NCBI RefSeq assembly: GCF_015350995.1
Contig: NZ_JADKRW010000002.1
Location: forward strand, 496,001-560,000
Direction: 5' to 3'
Origin: Curtobacterium sp. VKM Ac-1393
Lineage (GTDB): Bacteria; Actinomycetota; Actinomycetes; Actinomycetales; Microbacteriaceae
DNA: 64,000 nt
Of the stretch, positions 35,997-46,448 are shown piece by piece; positions within the stretch are counted from its first letter, which is position 1; the number at the start of each line of letters is the position of its first letter. The notes beneath the pieces are model-generated. The model was not told the origin of the DNA, searched no databases, and was given only the letters and a program-made list of their open reading frames with translations. The translations under genes were made by a program, and so were the position numbers.

Positions 35997-36039
35997 ATCG
36001 GGCGTACCTGGTCGGAAGTTCCGACCAGGTACGCCCGAT
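35997..36039. terminator. Second long hairpin between clpX and the oligopeptidase
   Basis: ATCGGGCGTACCTGGTCGGA and one more base (35997-36017) pair perfectly with 36019-36039 around a single G. It lies 50 bases beyond the end of the minus-strand oligopeptidase gene and would be its terminator, or a transcription roadblock between the converging genes. Confidence 0.7.
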
Positions 36040-36090
36040 TCGACGCGGTACGCCCCGAAGCGCCCGGGCCCGGGCCCGACCCCCGCGCGC

Positions 36091-38115
36091 CTACTCGAGC
36101 CCGCGGCGACGCAGCAGCGGGCCGACCTCGGCGTCGCGGCCGCGGAAGTCGCGGTACGCCTCGAGCGGGTCCTTCGAACCGCCGACGCCCAACAACCGCG
36201 ACGCGAACCGACGACCTGCGTCACGCGACAGCCCACCGTTCTCGCGGAACCACTCGACCGTGTCGGCGTCGAGCACCTCGGACCAGATGTAGCCGTAGTA
36301 CCCGGCGTCGTACCCGCCCGAGAACGTGTGCGCGAAGTACGTCGACGAGTACCGCGGTGGCACGGCTTCGACGGCGATGCCGGCGGCCTCCAACGCTGAG
36401 CGCTCGAAGTCCTCGACGGACGTCACCGCCGCGGCCTCGGCTGCGGAGAGCCGGTGCCACGCCTGGTCGAGCAGTGCCGCAGCCAGGTACTCGGTCGTGC
36501 CGAAGCCCTCGTTGAAGCCCTCGGACTCGCTCAGCCCCAGGACGAGCTCGGGCGGCAGCGGGGCGCCGGTCTCGTGGTGCTTGGCGTAGTTCGCCAGGAC
36601 CGACGGCCACGACACCCACATCTCGTTCACCTGGCTCGGGAACTCGACGAAGTCGCGCTCGACGTTCGTGCCGGAGAACCGCGGGTAGGTGGTCCGGGCG
36701 ATCAGGCCGTGCAGGGCGTGCCCGAACTCGTGGAAGAGCGTCTCGACCTCGTCCTGGATGAGCAGCGTCGGGGACCCGGCCGCCGGCTTCGCGACGTTGA
36801 GGTTGTTCACCACGACGGGCAGCGTGCCGAGCAGCTCGGACTGCTCGACGACGGGGTTCATCCACGCGCCGCCGCGCTTGCCGTCGCGGGTGTACAGGTC
36901 GAGCAGGTAGAGCCCGACGGGTTCGTCGTCCTCGCCGGTGACCTCGAAGACACGGACCTCGTCGTTGTAGCCGTGCAGGTCCGGGCGCTCGGTGAACGTC
37001 AGGCCGTAGAGGGCACCCGCCGCGTGGAAGACGCCGTCGTGCAGCACCCGGTCGGCCTCGAAGTACGGACGGAGCGCGGAGCTGTCCGCCGCGAACTGCT
37101 CGCCACGCAGGATCTCGGTGGCGTAGGCCCAGTCCCACGACTCGATGTCGAACCCGACGGTGCGGGACCGGACGGCGCGTTCGTCGTCCGCGTTCCGCGC
37201 GGCGGCCTCGACGAGTGACGACAGCAGACCGTCGACCGCCTCAGGAGTCTTCGCGGTCTCGTCGGCGGTGACGACGGCGGCGTGGTTCGGGAACCCGAGC
37301 AGTTCGGCGCGCTCGGCACGGAGTCGGACGATGCGCAGCAGGACCTCGCGGTTGTCGTACTGGTTGCCGCGACGACCGCGGGCGAGCGAGGCCCGCATGA
37401 TCCGCTCGCGCAGGTCGCGGTTCGCGAGCGACGACAGCCACGGGTGGCCGGTGTAGAGGGGGAGCGTGATGAGCCACCCGTCGAGACCGCGATCGGCGGC
37501 GGACCCGGCTGCGGCGGACTTCGCACCGTCGTCGAGGCCCTCGAGCTCGGCCTCGTCGGTCACGTGCACGGCGGAGTCGTTGGTGTCCTCGAGCAGGTTG
37601 CGCTCGAACGTCGTGGTGAGCGTCGACAGCTCCTGGTTGATCGCGGTGAGGCGTTCCTTGCCGGCGTCGTCGAGCCCGGCGCCCGCCAGGGTCATCTCGG
37701 CGTGCGTGCGCTCGACCAGGCGGAGCGCTTCACCTTCGAGCCCGGCGGCTGCGGCGCCGTCGAGCACCGACTGCACGCGGGCGTAGAGCCGGGAGTCCAG
37801 CGTGATCGCATCGCGGTGGGCGGCGAGGAGCGGGGAGACCTCGGCCTCGAGGTCGTGCAGCTCGGGCGTCGAGTCCGCCGACGACAGCGTGAAGAACACG
37901 TGGCTGACACGGGTCAGCAGCTGCCCGGAACGTTCGAGGGCGATGAGCGTGTTCTCGACCGTCGGTGCGTGTGGATCGGTGGCGATGGCCTCGACCTCGG
38001 CGCGCTGCTCGGCCATGCCGGCCTCGAAGGCCGGTCGGTAGTGCTCGAGTCGCACGTCGCCGAAGGGCGGCAGGGCGTAGGGGAGGGTGCTCGGGACGTC
38101 GAACGGGGTTGCCAT
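36091..38115 (-). CDS. M3-family oligopeptidase
   Basis: 674 residues, the length of oligopeptidase A/Dcp. Zinc motif HEFGHALH with the downstream Glu ligand, and family segments GGAWMNPVV, FPSQVNEMW, RYSSTYFAHTFSGGYDAGYYGY. Cytosolic zinc peptidase degrading short peptides, such as the products of ClpXP. MATPFDV at 38115 is the likely start; an ATG three codons earlier is also possible. Confidence 0.93.
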   Translation of the reverse strand: MATPFDVPSTLPYALPPFGDVRLEHYRPAFEAGMAEQRAEVEAIATDPHAPTVENTLIALERSGQLLTRVSHVFFTLSSADSTPELHDLEAEVSPLLAAHRDAITLDSRLYARVQSVLDGAAAAGLEGEALRLVERTHAEMTLAGAGLDDAGKERLTAINQELSTLTTTFERNLLEDTNDSAVHVTDEAELEGLDDGAKSAAAGSAADRGLDGWLITLPLYTGHPWLSSLANRDLRERIMRASLARGRRGNQYDNREVLLRIVRLRAERAELLGFPNHAAVVTADETAKTPEAVDGLLSSLVEAAARNADDERAVRSRTVGFDIESWDWAYATEILRGEQFAADSSALRPYFEADRVLHDGVFHAAGALYGLTFTERPDLHGYNDEVRVFEVTGEDDEPVGLYLLDLYTRDGKRGGAWMNPVVEQSELLGTLPVVVNNLNVAKPAAGSPTLLIQDEVETLFHEFGHALHGLIARTTYPRFSGTNVERDFVEFPSQVNEMWVSWPSVLANYAKHHETGAPLPPELVLGLSESEGFNEGFGTTEYLAAALLDQAWHRLSAAEAAAVTSVEDFERSALEAAGIAVEAVPPRYSSTYFAHTFSGGYDAGYYGYIWSEVLDADTVEWFRENGGLSRDAGRRFASRLLGVGGSKDPLEAYRDFRGRDAEVGPLLRRRGLE

Positions 38116-38147
38116 GGCAACCACCCTACGGACGTCGCGCCGCGACG

Positions 38148-38197
38148 GGGCGGACGGGAGGCCCGTGGCGGCCTGGCCCCGCGCCTCCCGTCCGCCC
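38148..38197 (-). terminator. Family A palindrome downstream of the TetR gene
   Basis: GGGCGGACGGGAGGC (38148-38162) pairs perfectly with GCCTCCCGTCCGCCC (38183-38197). It lies between the oligopeptidase start and the end of the TetR gene, both on the minus strand, so it should end tetR transcription. Confidence 0.75.
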
Positions 38198-38214
38198 TGT
38201 GGTCGCGTTCTCGG

Positions 38215-39766
<1,552 letters not shown>

Positions 39767-39811
39767 TCCCTCGGCGATCACGCGGGCGTTTCCTCGTCGA
39801 GGCGCCCGCCC

Positions 39812-39864
39812 AGTGAACAGAAGACGTCGAGTGCATCCGCTGCACTCGACGTCTTCTGCTCACT
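39812..39864. terminator. Bidirectional hairpin
   Basis: CAGAAGACGTCGAGTGCA pairs with TGCACTCGACGTCTTCTG around a 5-base loop, with AGTGA/TCACT outside. It separates the hydrolase gene from the converging small minus-strand gene. Confidence 0.85.
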
Positions 39865-39879
39865 CGGGGGACCGGCGCG

Positions 39880-40131
39880 CTAGTCCTCTTCGGCGGCGTC
39901 GTCGGGGTTCGTGACCTGCGCGTGCCCGAGCGCGTCGAGGTGGATCGATGTGCCGTCGTCGAGCTCGACGATCGGCTTGCCCTCGAGGTACGTCAGGGTC
40001 CAGCCCCACGCTGCCGTGTCGACCGACTCCGCCGCGAGTTCGTCCTCGACCCCGCGCACGGCGACGACCATCGCCTCGGGCAGTCGCGCAGGCGGCTCCC
40101 CACCCACGTTCCATCGTGTGCCCAACTGCAT
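39880..40131 (-). CDS. Small conserved hypothetical protein
   Basis: 83 residues (MQLGTRWNVGGEPPARLPEAMVVAVRGVEDEL...WGWTLTYLEGKPIVELDDGTSIHL), no membrane segment. GGAGG with 5-base spacing supports the ATG at 40131. The compact alternating pattern suggests a small beta-fold protein. It lies downstream of valS on the same strand with a 64-base gap; no function is proposed. Confidence 0.7.
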   Translation of the reverse strand: MQLGTRWNVGGEPPARLPEAMVVAVRGVEDELAAESVDTAAWGWTLTYLEGKPIVELDDGTSIHLDALGHAQVTNPDDAAEED

Positions 40132-40195
40132 CCGTGCCTCCTGTCCGGTGGTGGACCGGCCCGATCGCCCAGGCGACCCGGCCGGTCCACCGACG

Positions 40196-42787
40196 TCACG
40201 CCTGCTGTTCCGCGAGCTCGATCTCGGTGACGGCGAGCTCGTCGCCGTCGACGAACGAAAGGTTCTCGATGCGGCCGACGGCCGCCAGGTCGACCGCCGC
40301 GCGCTCGATGAGCGCCCGCGTCTCGGCCGGAGCCGCGACCACGGCACGCGTGACGGGCGTCTTCTGGGACGCCTTCGCCGACGTCTTCGCGCCGCGGATC
40401 CCGATGAGCGCCTGTCCGACCGCCGCGAGCAGCCCGGTGGGGGCCGCGTCGGTCGGCAGGTCGGCCGCGGTCGGCCAGGAGGCCCGGTGCACGCTGGTGT
40501 CGTGGGTCCAGGCCCACACCTCTTCCGTCGCGTACGGGAGGAACGGTGCCAGCAGTCGGAGCAGCACGTCGATCGCGCCGCGCAGCGCCAGGACCGCGCT
40601 CGCCTGGGTCTCGTGCGTCGCGTCGGCAGCCGTGCCGTAGGCACGCTCCTTCACGAGCTCGAGGTAGTCGTCGCAGAAGGTCCAGAAGAACCGCTCCGTG
40701 ATCTCGAGCGCACGAGCGTGGTCGAACCCGTCGAACGCGGCGGTGGCCTGCTCGACGACCGCACCGAGCTCGGCGAGCATGTCGACGTCGAGTGCCTCGG
40801 TCACGCTCGTGGCGCCCTCGGGCAGCGGGAAGCCGTAGACGAACTTCGCGGCGTTCAGCACCTTGATCGCCAGACGACGGCCGACCTTGATCTGCTTCGG
40901 GTTCTGCGGGTCGAACGCTGCGTCGGTGCCGAGCTTGGACGAGGCCGCCCAGTAGCGGACCGCGTCGGCGCCGTGCTGCTCGAGGATCGACAGCGGCGTG
41001 ACGACGTTGCCCTTCGACTTCGACATCTTCTTGCGGTCGGGGTCGACGATGAAGCCGGAGATGCTCGCGTGCTTCCAGGGCACGACGTCGGCCTCGAGCT
41101 GGCTGCGGAGCACCGTCGTGAACAGCCACGTGCGGATGATGTCCTGCGCCTGCGGGCGGACGTCGTACGGGTACACCAGGTCGTAGAGCGCCGGGTCGGT
41201 CTCCCACTTGCCCGCGAGCTGCGGGGTGAGCGACGACGTGGCCCAGGTGTCCATGACGTCGAGCTCGCCCTGGAACCCGCCGGCGACGCCGCGCTGGTCC
41301 TCGGAGTAGCCCGGGGCAGGGTCGGACGACGGGTCGACCGGCAGCTGCGCCTCGGTGGGGACGATCGGCTGGTCGAACACCGGATTGCCGTCGGCGTCGA
41401 GCGGGTACCAGACCGGGATCGGCACGCCGAAGAACCGCTGGCGCGAGATGAGCCAGTCGCCGGACAGGCCACCGACCCAGTTGTCGTAGCGGACGCGCAT
41501 GAAGTCCGGGTGGAACGCGATCTCCTCGCCGCGGGCGCGGAGTGTGGTCTTCAGGGCTTCGTCGCGGGCACCGTTGACGATGTACCACTGGCGGGTCGAG
41601 ACGATCTCGAGCGGCTTGTCGCCCTTCTCGAAGAACTTGACCGGGTGGTTGATCGTCTTGACGTCACCGACGAGCTCGCCGGACTCGGTCAGGGCGTCCA
41701 CGACGACCTTCTTCGCCGAGAACACGGTCTTGCCGGCCATCTCGGCGTAGAGCGCCTTGCCCGCCGCCGACTCGATCCACGCGGGCTCGTCGGAGCGCAC
41801 GCGGCCGTCGAAGCCCAGGATCGCGCGGTTCGGCAGCTGCAGCTCGCGCCACCACACCACGTCGGTGGTGTCGCCGAAGGTGCAGACCATCGCGATGCCG
41901 GCGCCCTTGTCCTTCTGCGCCAGGTGGTGCGCGAGCACCGGGACCTCGACGTCGAACAGGGGGGAGCGGACCGTGGTGCCGAACAGGTCCTGGAACCGCT
42001 CGTCGTCGGGGTGCGCGACGAGGGCGACGCACGCCGGCAGCAGCTCGGGACGGGTCGTCTGGATCACGACGTCGCCGCCGTCGGGGCGGTGGAAGGCGAT
42101 GCCGTGGTACGCGCCGGGCATCTCCTTGTCCTCGAGCTCGGCCTGCGCGACCGCGGTGCGGAACGTGACGTCCCACAGGGTCGGCGCGTCGGCCTGGTAG
42201 GCCTCGCCACGCTCGAGGTTGCGGAGGAAGGCGCGCTGGGCGCTGGCCCGCGAGGTGTCGTCGATGGTGCGGTACGACTGCGTCCAGTCCACCGACAGGC
42301 CGAGGGTGCGGAAGAGCTCCTCGAACTGCTGCTCGTCCTGCACGGTCAGCTGGTCGCACAGCGCGATGAAGTTGCGGCGCGAGATCGGCAGCTGGTCGGC
42401 GGCCTTCGACGACTTGCCGTCGCCGCCCTCGAACGGCGGCGTGAAGTCGGGGTCGTAGGGGAGCGTCGGGTCGCAGCGGACGCCGTAGTAGTTCTGCACG
42501 CGGCGCTCGGTCGGCAGGCCGTTGTCGTCCCAGCCCATCGGGTAGAACACGTGCTTGCCCCGCATGCGCTCGAACCGCGCCTTGAGGTCGGTGTGCGTGT
42601 ACGAGAAGACGTGCCCGATGTGCAGCGAACCGGAAGCGGTCGGCGGCGGGGTGTCGATCGAGTAGACGGCATCGCGGTGGCCGGCGGCGTCACGGTCGAA
42701 GCGGTAGGTACCGTCCTGCTCCCAGACCGGCCCCCACACCTGCTCGAGTCCGTCGACGCTGGGCTTCTCGGGCATGGGCTTGGTCAT
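40196..42787 (-). CDS. valS: Valyl-tRNA synthetase
   Basis: 863 residues, class Ia. HIGH motif LHIGH (near residue 52) and KMSKS in KKMSKSKGNVVTP; the editing domain lies between. It charges tRNA-Val and clears mischarged threonine. MTKPMPEKPSVDGLEQVWGPVW is the conserved start; the open frame extends about 96 codons upstream but covers the promoter. No T-box-like leader was seen here, unlike ileS. Confidence 0.95.
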   Translation of the reverse strand: MTKPMPEKPSVDGLEQVWGPVWEQDGTYRFDRDAAGHRDAVYSIDTPPPTASGSLHIGHVFSYTHTDLKARFERMRGKHVFYPMGWDDNGLPTERRVQNYYGVRCDPTLPYDPDFTPPFEGGDGKSSKAADQLPISRRNFIALCDQLTVQDEQQFEELFRTLGLSVDWTQSYRTIDDTSRASAQRAFLRNLERGEAYQADAPTLWDVTFRTAVAQAELEDKEMPGAYHGIAFHRPDGGDVVIQTTRPELLPACVALVAHPDDERFQDLFGTTVRSPLFDVEVPVLAHHLAQKDKGAGIAMVCTFGDTTDVVWWRELQLPNRAILGFDGRVRSDEPAWIESAAGKALYAEMAGKTVFSAKKVVVDALTESGELVGDVKTINHPVKFFEKGDKPLEIVSTRQWYIVNGARDEALKTTLRARGEEIAFHPDFMRVRYDNWVGGLSGDWLISRQRFFGVPIPVWYPLDADGNPVFDQPIVPTEAQLPVDPSSDPAPGYSEDQRGVAGGFQGELDVMDTWATSSLTPQLAGKWETDPALYDLVYPYDVRPQAQDIIRTWLFTTVLRSQLEADVVPWKHASISGFIVDPDRKKMSKSKGNVVTPLSILEQHGADAVRYWAASSKLGTDAAFDPQNPKQIKVGRRLAIKVLNAAKFVYGFPLPEGATSVTEALDVDMLAELGAVVEQATAAFDGFDHARALEITERFFWTFCDDYLELVKERAYGTAADATHETQASAVLALRGAIDVLLRLLAPFLPYATEEVWAWTHDTSVHRASWPTAADLPTDAAPTGLLAAVGQALIGIRGAKTSAKASQKTPVTRAVVAAPAETRALIERAAVDLAAVGRIENLSFVDGDELAVTEIELAEQQA

Positions 42788-43056
42788 GGCTGCGCCTTCC
42801 GTGCGTGTGTGCGGCACCGAGTCCGTGATGAGGTGCCTGAGTGTCCACGCCTGCTGCGTGGTGTCCCAATCGTAGCGGGCAGGGCCGACGCGGCTCACGA
42901 GCGGTCCGAGCGCAGTTACCACACCGTCCTGTCGGACACGCCGGAACCCTGGTAGTCTGTCGGAGTTTGTCCGGCGAGCGCGGGTTGGTTCGCAGGAACT
43001 GCACCGTTGCCGTCCGCCGGACGCCCGAAGGACGCACCGCACACCGGAGGAACGAC

Positions 43057-44643
43057 TTGGCACCGAACGACGCACCCCACCCGCACGGCGATCGGCCGCA
43101 GCCGCACGGCGACCGACCGCTGCGCTCGAAGGGCGCTGCGAAGCGCGCTCGGCGCAACCTGACGAAGGACGACGTCACCGTCGTCGAGGAGTCGCTGCTC
43201 AAGCGTGCCGTGGCCGCTGCCGCGCTCGGCAACGCGATGGAGTGGTTCGACTTCGGCATCTTCGCGTACCTGACCGTCACGATCTCGCAGGTCTTCCTGC
43301 CGCAGGGCGACCCGGCCGCGAACATCGTCGCGACCTTCGGCTTCTTCGCCGCCGCGTTCATCGTCCGTCCGATCGGTGGCGCCGTCTTCGGCCCGATCGG
43401 TGACCGGATCGGCCGGCAGAAGGTCCTCGCGCTGACGATGATCCTGATGGCCGCCGGCACGCTGATGATCGGCCTGATCCCCTCGTACGACTCGATCGGC
43501 TTCTGGGCGCCGGTCCTGCTGCTCGTGGCTCGCTTCGTGCAGGGCTTCTCGACCGGTGGTGAGTACGGCGGCGCCGCGACCTTCATCGCCGAGTACTCGC
43601 CGGACAAGCGCCGCGGGTTCATGGGTTCGTGGCTCGAGTTCGGCACCCTGGCCGGCTACGTGCTCGGTGCGTCGATCGTCACCGGCCTGCAGTTCGGCCT
43701 GTCCGAGGACGCCCTGCTCAGCTGGGGCTGGCGCATCCCGTTCATCATCGCCGGTCCGCTCGGCCTGATCGGGCTGTACCTGCGCCTCAAGCTCGAGGAG
43801 ACCCCGGCCTTCCAGAAGCAGCAGGAGCAGGCCGCCGAACGCGAGGGGCAGAAGACCCCGTTCCTCAAGCTCTTCGCCGAGAACTGGCGCGCACTGATCA
43901 TCTGCATCGGCCTGGTCCTGGTCTTCAACGTGACCGACTACATGCTGCTGTCGTACATGCCGACCTACCTCGAGCAGAACCTCGGCCAGAACGCCACGTT
44001 CGGCCTCATCCTGATCGTCGTCGTGATGCTGCTCATGATGGTCGTCATCACCTTCGGCGGCCGCCTGTCCGACAAGTTCGGCCGTCGTCCGGTGCTCGCC
44101 GCCGGCTGCATCGGCTTCATCCTGCTGTCCTGGCCGGCGCTCAAGCTCGTCCAGACCGGCACGGGCGTCGGGGTGTTCTCCGGCCTGCTCATCCTGGGCG
44201 TCGTGCTCGTCACGTTCACCTCGACCATGCCGTCGACGCTGCCCGCGCTGTTCCCGACGATCATCCGCTACGGCGCGCTCGCGATCGCGTTCAACGTCTC
44301 GGTGTCGCTGTTCGGTGGGACCACACCGCTCGCGACCTCGGCGCTCATCAACGCCGCGAAGGACGCCGGCTACGGCTGGGCCGAGGACATCCCCGCGTTC
44401 TACCTGATGCTCGCCGCGGTGATCGGGCTCGTCGCGGTGTACTTCACCAAGGAGACCGCGTCCACCCCGCTCATGGGTTCCGGCCCGACGGTCGGTTCCG
44501 AGGACGAGGTCGCCGGCGTGATCGACGACTACAACGACCCGACCTCGGAGTTCGCGCAGTCCGACTGGGCGAAGGACTTCGCGACCAGCGAGATCCCGAT
44601 CATCTCCGGTGACGCACCGAAGAAGGAGTCCGCGGACTCCTGA
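43057..44643 (+). CDS. MFS transporter, proline/betaine (ProP) type
   Basis: 528 residues, twelve expected helices. ProP-like signatures are AMEWFDFGIFAY, GGAVFGPIGDRIGRQKVLALT, GFSTGGEYGGAATFIAEYSP and GRLSDKFGRRPVL. TTG start chosen because GGAGG lies 6 bases upstream. The N-terminal tail has a duplicated PHGDRP. Likely a proton symporter for proline, betaine or another osmolyte or organic acid; substrate unproven. Confidence 0.87.
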   Translation: MAPNDAPHPHGDRPQPHGDRPLRSKGAAKRARRNLTKDDVTVVEESLLKRAVAAAALGNAMEWFDFGIFAYLTVTISQVFLPQGDPAANIVATFGFFAAAFIVRPIGGAVFGPIGDRIGRQKVLALTMILMAAGTLMIGLIPSYDSIGFWAPVLLLVARFVQGFSTGGEYGGAATFIAEYSPDKRRGFMGSWLEFGTLAGYVLGASIVTGLQFGLSEDALLSWGWRIPFIIAGPLGLIGLYLRLKLEETPAFQKQQEQAAEREGQKTPFLKLFAENWRALIICIGLVLVFNVTDYMLLSYMPTYLEQNLGQNATFGLILIVVVMLLMMVVITFGGRLSDKFGRRPVLAAGCIGFILLSWPALKLVQTGTGVGVFSGLLILGVVLVTFTSTMPSTLPALFPTIIRYGALAIAFNVSVSLFGGTTPLATSALINAAKDAGYGWAEDIPAFYLMLAAVIGLVAVYFTKETASTPLMGSGPTVGSEDEVAGVIDDYNDPTSEFAQSDWAKDFATSEIPIISGDAPKKESADS

Positions 44644-44662
44644 CCCCGGTCACACCCGCTCT

Positions 44663-44705
44663 GGAGGCCCGGTGCACGTCCGCCACGGACGCGCGCCGGG
44701 CCTCC
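44663..44705 (+). terminator. Terminator of the MFS gene
   Basis: GGAGGCCCGG (44663-44672) pairs with CCGGGCCTCC (44696-44705), 20 bases after the stop codon. Confidence 0.7.
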
Positions 44706-44742
44706 GGTCACGTCCAGAGCCGTGGGTGACGTCACGCGCCCA

Positions 44743-44780
44743 GCGACAGTTCGCGGACGTTGCACCGCGCGAACTGTCGC
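44743..44780. terminator. Hairpin abutting the second peptide operon
   Basis: GCGACAGTTCGCG (44743-44755) pairs with CGCGAACTGTCGC (44768-44780). The right arm touches the stop codon of the minus-strand ATPase gene, so it should end that operon. Confidence 0.75.
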
Positions 44781-46448
44781 TCAGCCCGTGAAGTCGGCTG
44801 CGGGGCCCGCGGCCAGCCGCTCGGCGGACCGCAGCAGGCGCGCGGTCACCGGGTGGGTCGGGCGTGCGAACACCGACGCCGCGGGACCGTGTTCGACGAC
44901 CGCGCCCTGGTGCACGACCAGCACGTCGTCGGCCATCCGGCGCACGGCCCGCAGGTCGTGCGAGACGAACACCATCGCCACGCCGGTGTCGTCGCGGAGC
45001 CGCTCGAGCAGGGTCAGCACGGCGTCCTGCACGGTGGCGTCGAGCGCGGTCACCGGCTCGTCGAGGACGATCACCTCGGGTTCGGTCGCCAGGGCCCGGG
45101 CGATCGCCAGGCGCTGCCGCTGGCCGCCGGACAGCGTGCGCGGCGACCGCGGCCGGAGCGCCGGGTCGAGGTCCACCTGCCGCAGGGCTTGGTCGACCCG
45201 GGCGGCGAGCGGTCCCCGCGCCCGCCGGTCGTCACCCCGCGAGAACGCGTCGGCGAGGACCCGCTCGACCGACCACCGTTCGTCGAACGTGGCTCCGGGG
45301 TCCTGCACGACGGCCGAGACCCGGTGGCGCCGGGGTCGTCGGTCGCGCTCGGGGAGCGGTGCCCACGGTTCGTCGTCGAGCGCGACCGTGCCGGCGTCGG
45401 GCGTCTCGAGGCCCAGGAGCATCCGCGCCAGGGTGGTCTTGCCCGACCCCGAGGCGCCGATCACCCCGAGCACCCGCCCGCGGTCGAGCCCGAACGACAC
45501 GTCGTCGACGGCGCGGACGCCCTCGTAGTCGCGCGCGAGTCCTTCGGCGACGAGTACCCCCCTCGCACCGTGCGAGGTCGCCTCTGTTCCGTGCGAGGTT
45601 CCGTGTTCCGTGCGATCCTCGGCTCGTCGCACCACGTCCGGAACCTCGCACCGAACGACAGCATCCCGGCGGGACCTCGCACCGTGCGAGGCAGCGCGCA
45701 CCAGGGCCTGCGTCGCCTGGTGGGCCGGCGCGGCGAACACCGCGGCGACCGGGCCCTGCTCGACGATCCGGCCCTCGTGCATGACGGCCACCCGGTCGGC
45801 CCATCCGGCGACGAGCCCCAGGTCGTGCGTGATCACGAGCAGCCCCGCCCCGCGCTGCTGCGCGGCCCGGAGCTGCTCCATCACGGTGACCGCGATCCCG
45901 GCGTCGAGCGCGGTCGTGGGTTCGTCAGCGACGACGAGTGACGGTGACCCGATGGTGGCCGCGGCGATGAGGGCCCGCTGCCGCATCCCGCCCGACAGCG
46001 TGCCGGCGAGTCGCCCGTCGGTCGCGATGTCCGGGTCGAGGCCCACCGCCTGCAGGGCATCGCGCACGGCGTCCACGCGCTCGGCCGCACCCATCTCGGT
46101 GTGCAGGCGGAGGCTGTCGGCGACCTCGCGCCCGACCGGACGCAGCGGGTCCAACGCGCCCAGGGCCTCCTGGCCGACGTAACCGACCCGCGACCCGCGC
46201 ACCTGGCGCCACCGACGATCGGAGAACGCCCGGACGTCGAGTCCGGCGACGGTGAAGGCGTCGGCCCGGACGGCGGAGCCGGGCGCGGACAGGCCGAGCG
46301 CGGCGCGGGCGGTGACGGTCTTGCCGGAGCCGGAGGCGCCGACCAGGGCGACGCACTCGCCGGCGGCGACCCGCAGGCCGACGTCGTGCACGATCAGCGT
46401 GCCCGCGATGGCGACGTGCAGGCCCTGGACCTCGAGGACGGTGGTCAT
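44781..46448 (-). CDS. Double ABC transporter ATPase (DppD-DppF type)
   Basis: 555 residues with two ATPase domains: GASGSGKTV, LSGGMRQRA, LVVADEPTTALD, and GASGSGKTT, LSGGQRQRL, VIVLDEPVTALD. It powers the permeases encoded upstream in the operon. The linker between the domains (about residues 250-300) is Arg/Glu/His-rich and is encoded by clustered family B palindromes at 45561-45691; its sequence (EDRTEHGTSHGTEATSHGARG) is unlike any ATPase domain. Lowest gene of a four-gene minus-strand operon, overlapping the permease by 4 bases. Confidence 0.9.
   Translation of the reverse strand: MTTVLEVQGLHVAIAGTLIVHDVGLRVAAGECVALVGASGSGKTVTARAALGLSAPGSAVRADAFTVAGLDVRAFSDRRWRQVRGSRVGYVGQEALGALDPLRPVGREVADSLRLHTEMGAAERVDAVRDALQAVGLDPDIATDGRLAGTLSGGMRQRALIAAATIGSPSLVVADEPTTALDAGIAVTVMEQLRAAQQRGAGLLVITHDLGLVAGWADRVAVMHEGRIVEQGPVAAVFAAPAHQATQALVRAASHGARSRRDAVVRCEVPDVVRRAEDRTEHGTSHGTEATSHGARGVLVAEGLARDYEGVRAVDDVSFGLDRGRVLGVIGASGSGKTTLARMLLGLETPDAGTVALDDEPWAPLPERDRRPRRHRVSAVVQDPGATFDERWSVERVLADAFSRGDDRRARGPLAARVDQALRQVDLDPALRPRSPRTLSGGQRQRLAIARALATEPEVIVLDEPVTALDATVQDAVLTLLERLRDDTGVAMVFVSHDLRAVRRMADDVLVVHQGAVVEHGPAASVFARPTHPVTARLLRSAERLAAGPAADFTG
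45561..45691. repeat. Family B palindrome cluster inside the ATPase gene
   Basis: Two identical 17-base palindromes, CCTCGCACCGTGCGAGG, at 45561-45577 and 45675-45691 bracket further partial copies (CCGTGCGAGGTTCC at 45589, GGAACCTCGCACCGA at 45640). The whole cluster is in frame and codes for the linker between the two ATPase domains. Confidence 0.8.

Noticed and set aside
42788-43056. T-box or other riboswitch before valS or the MFS gene
   Set aside because: No TGGTACCGCG-type motif or specifier stem is present in this region.
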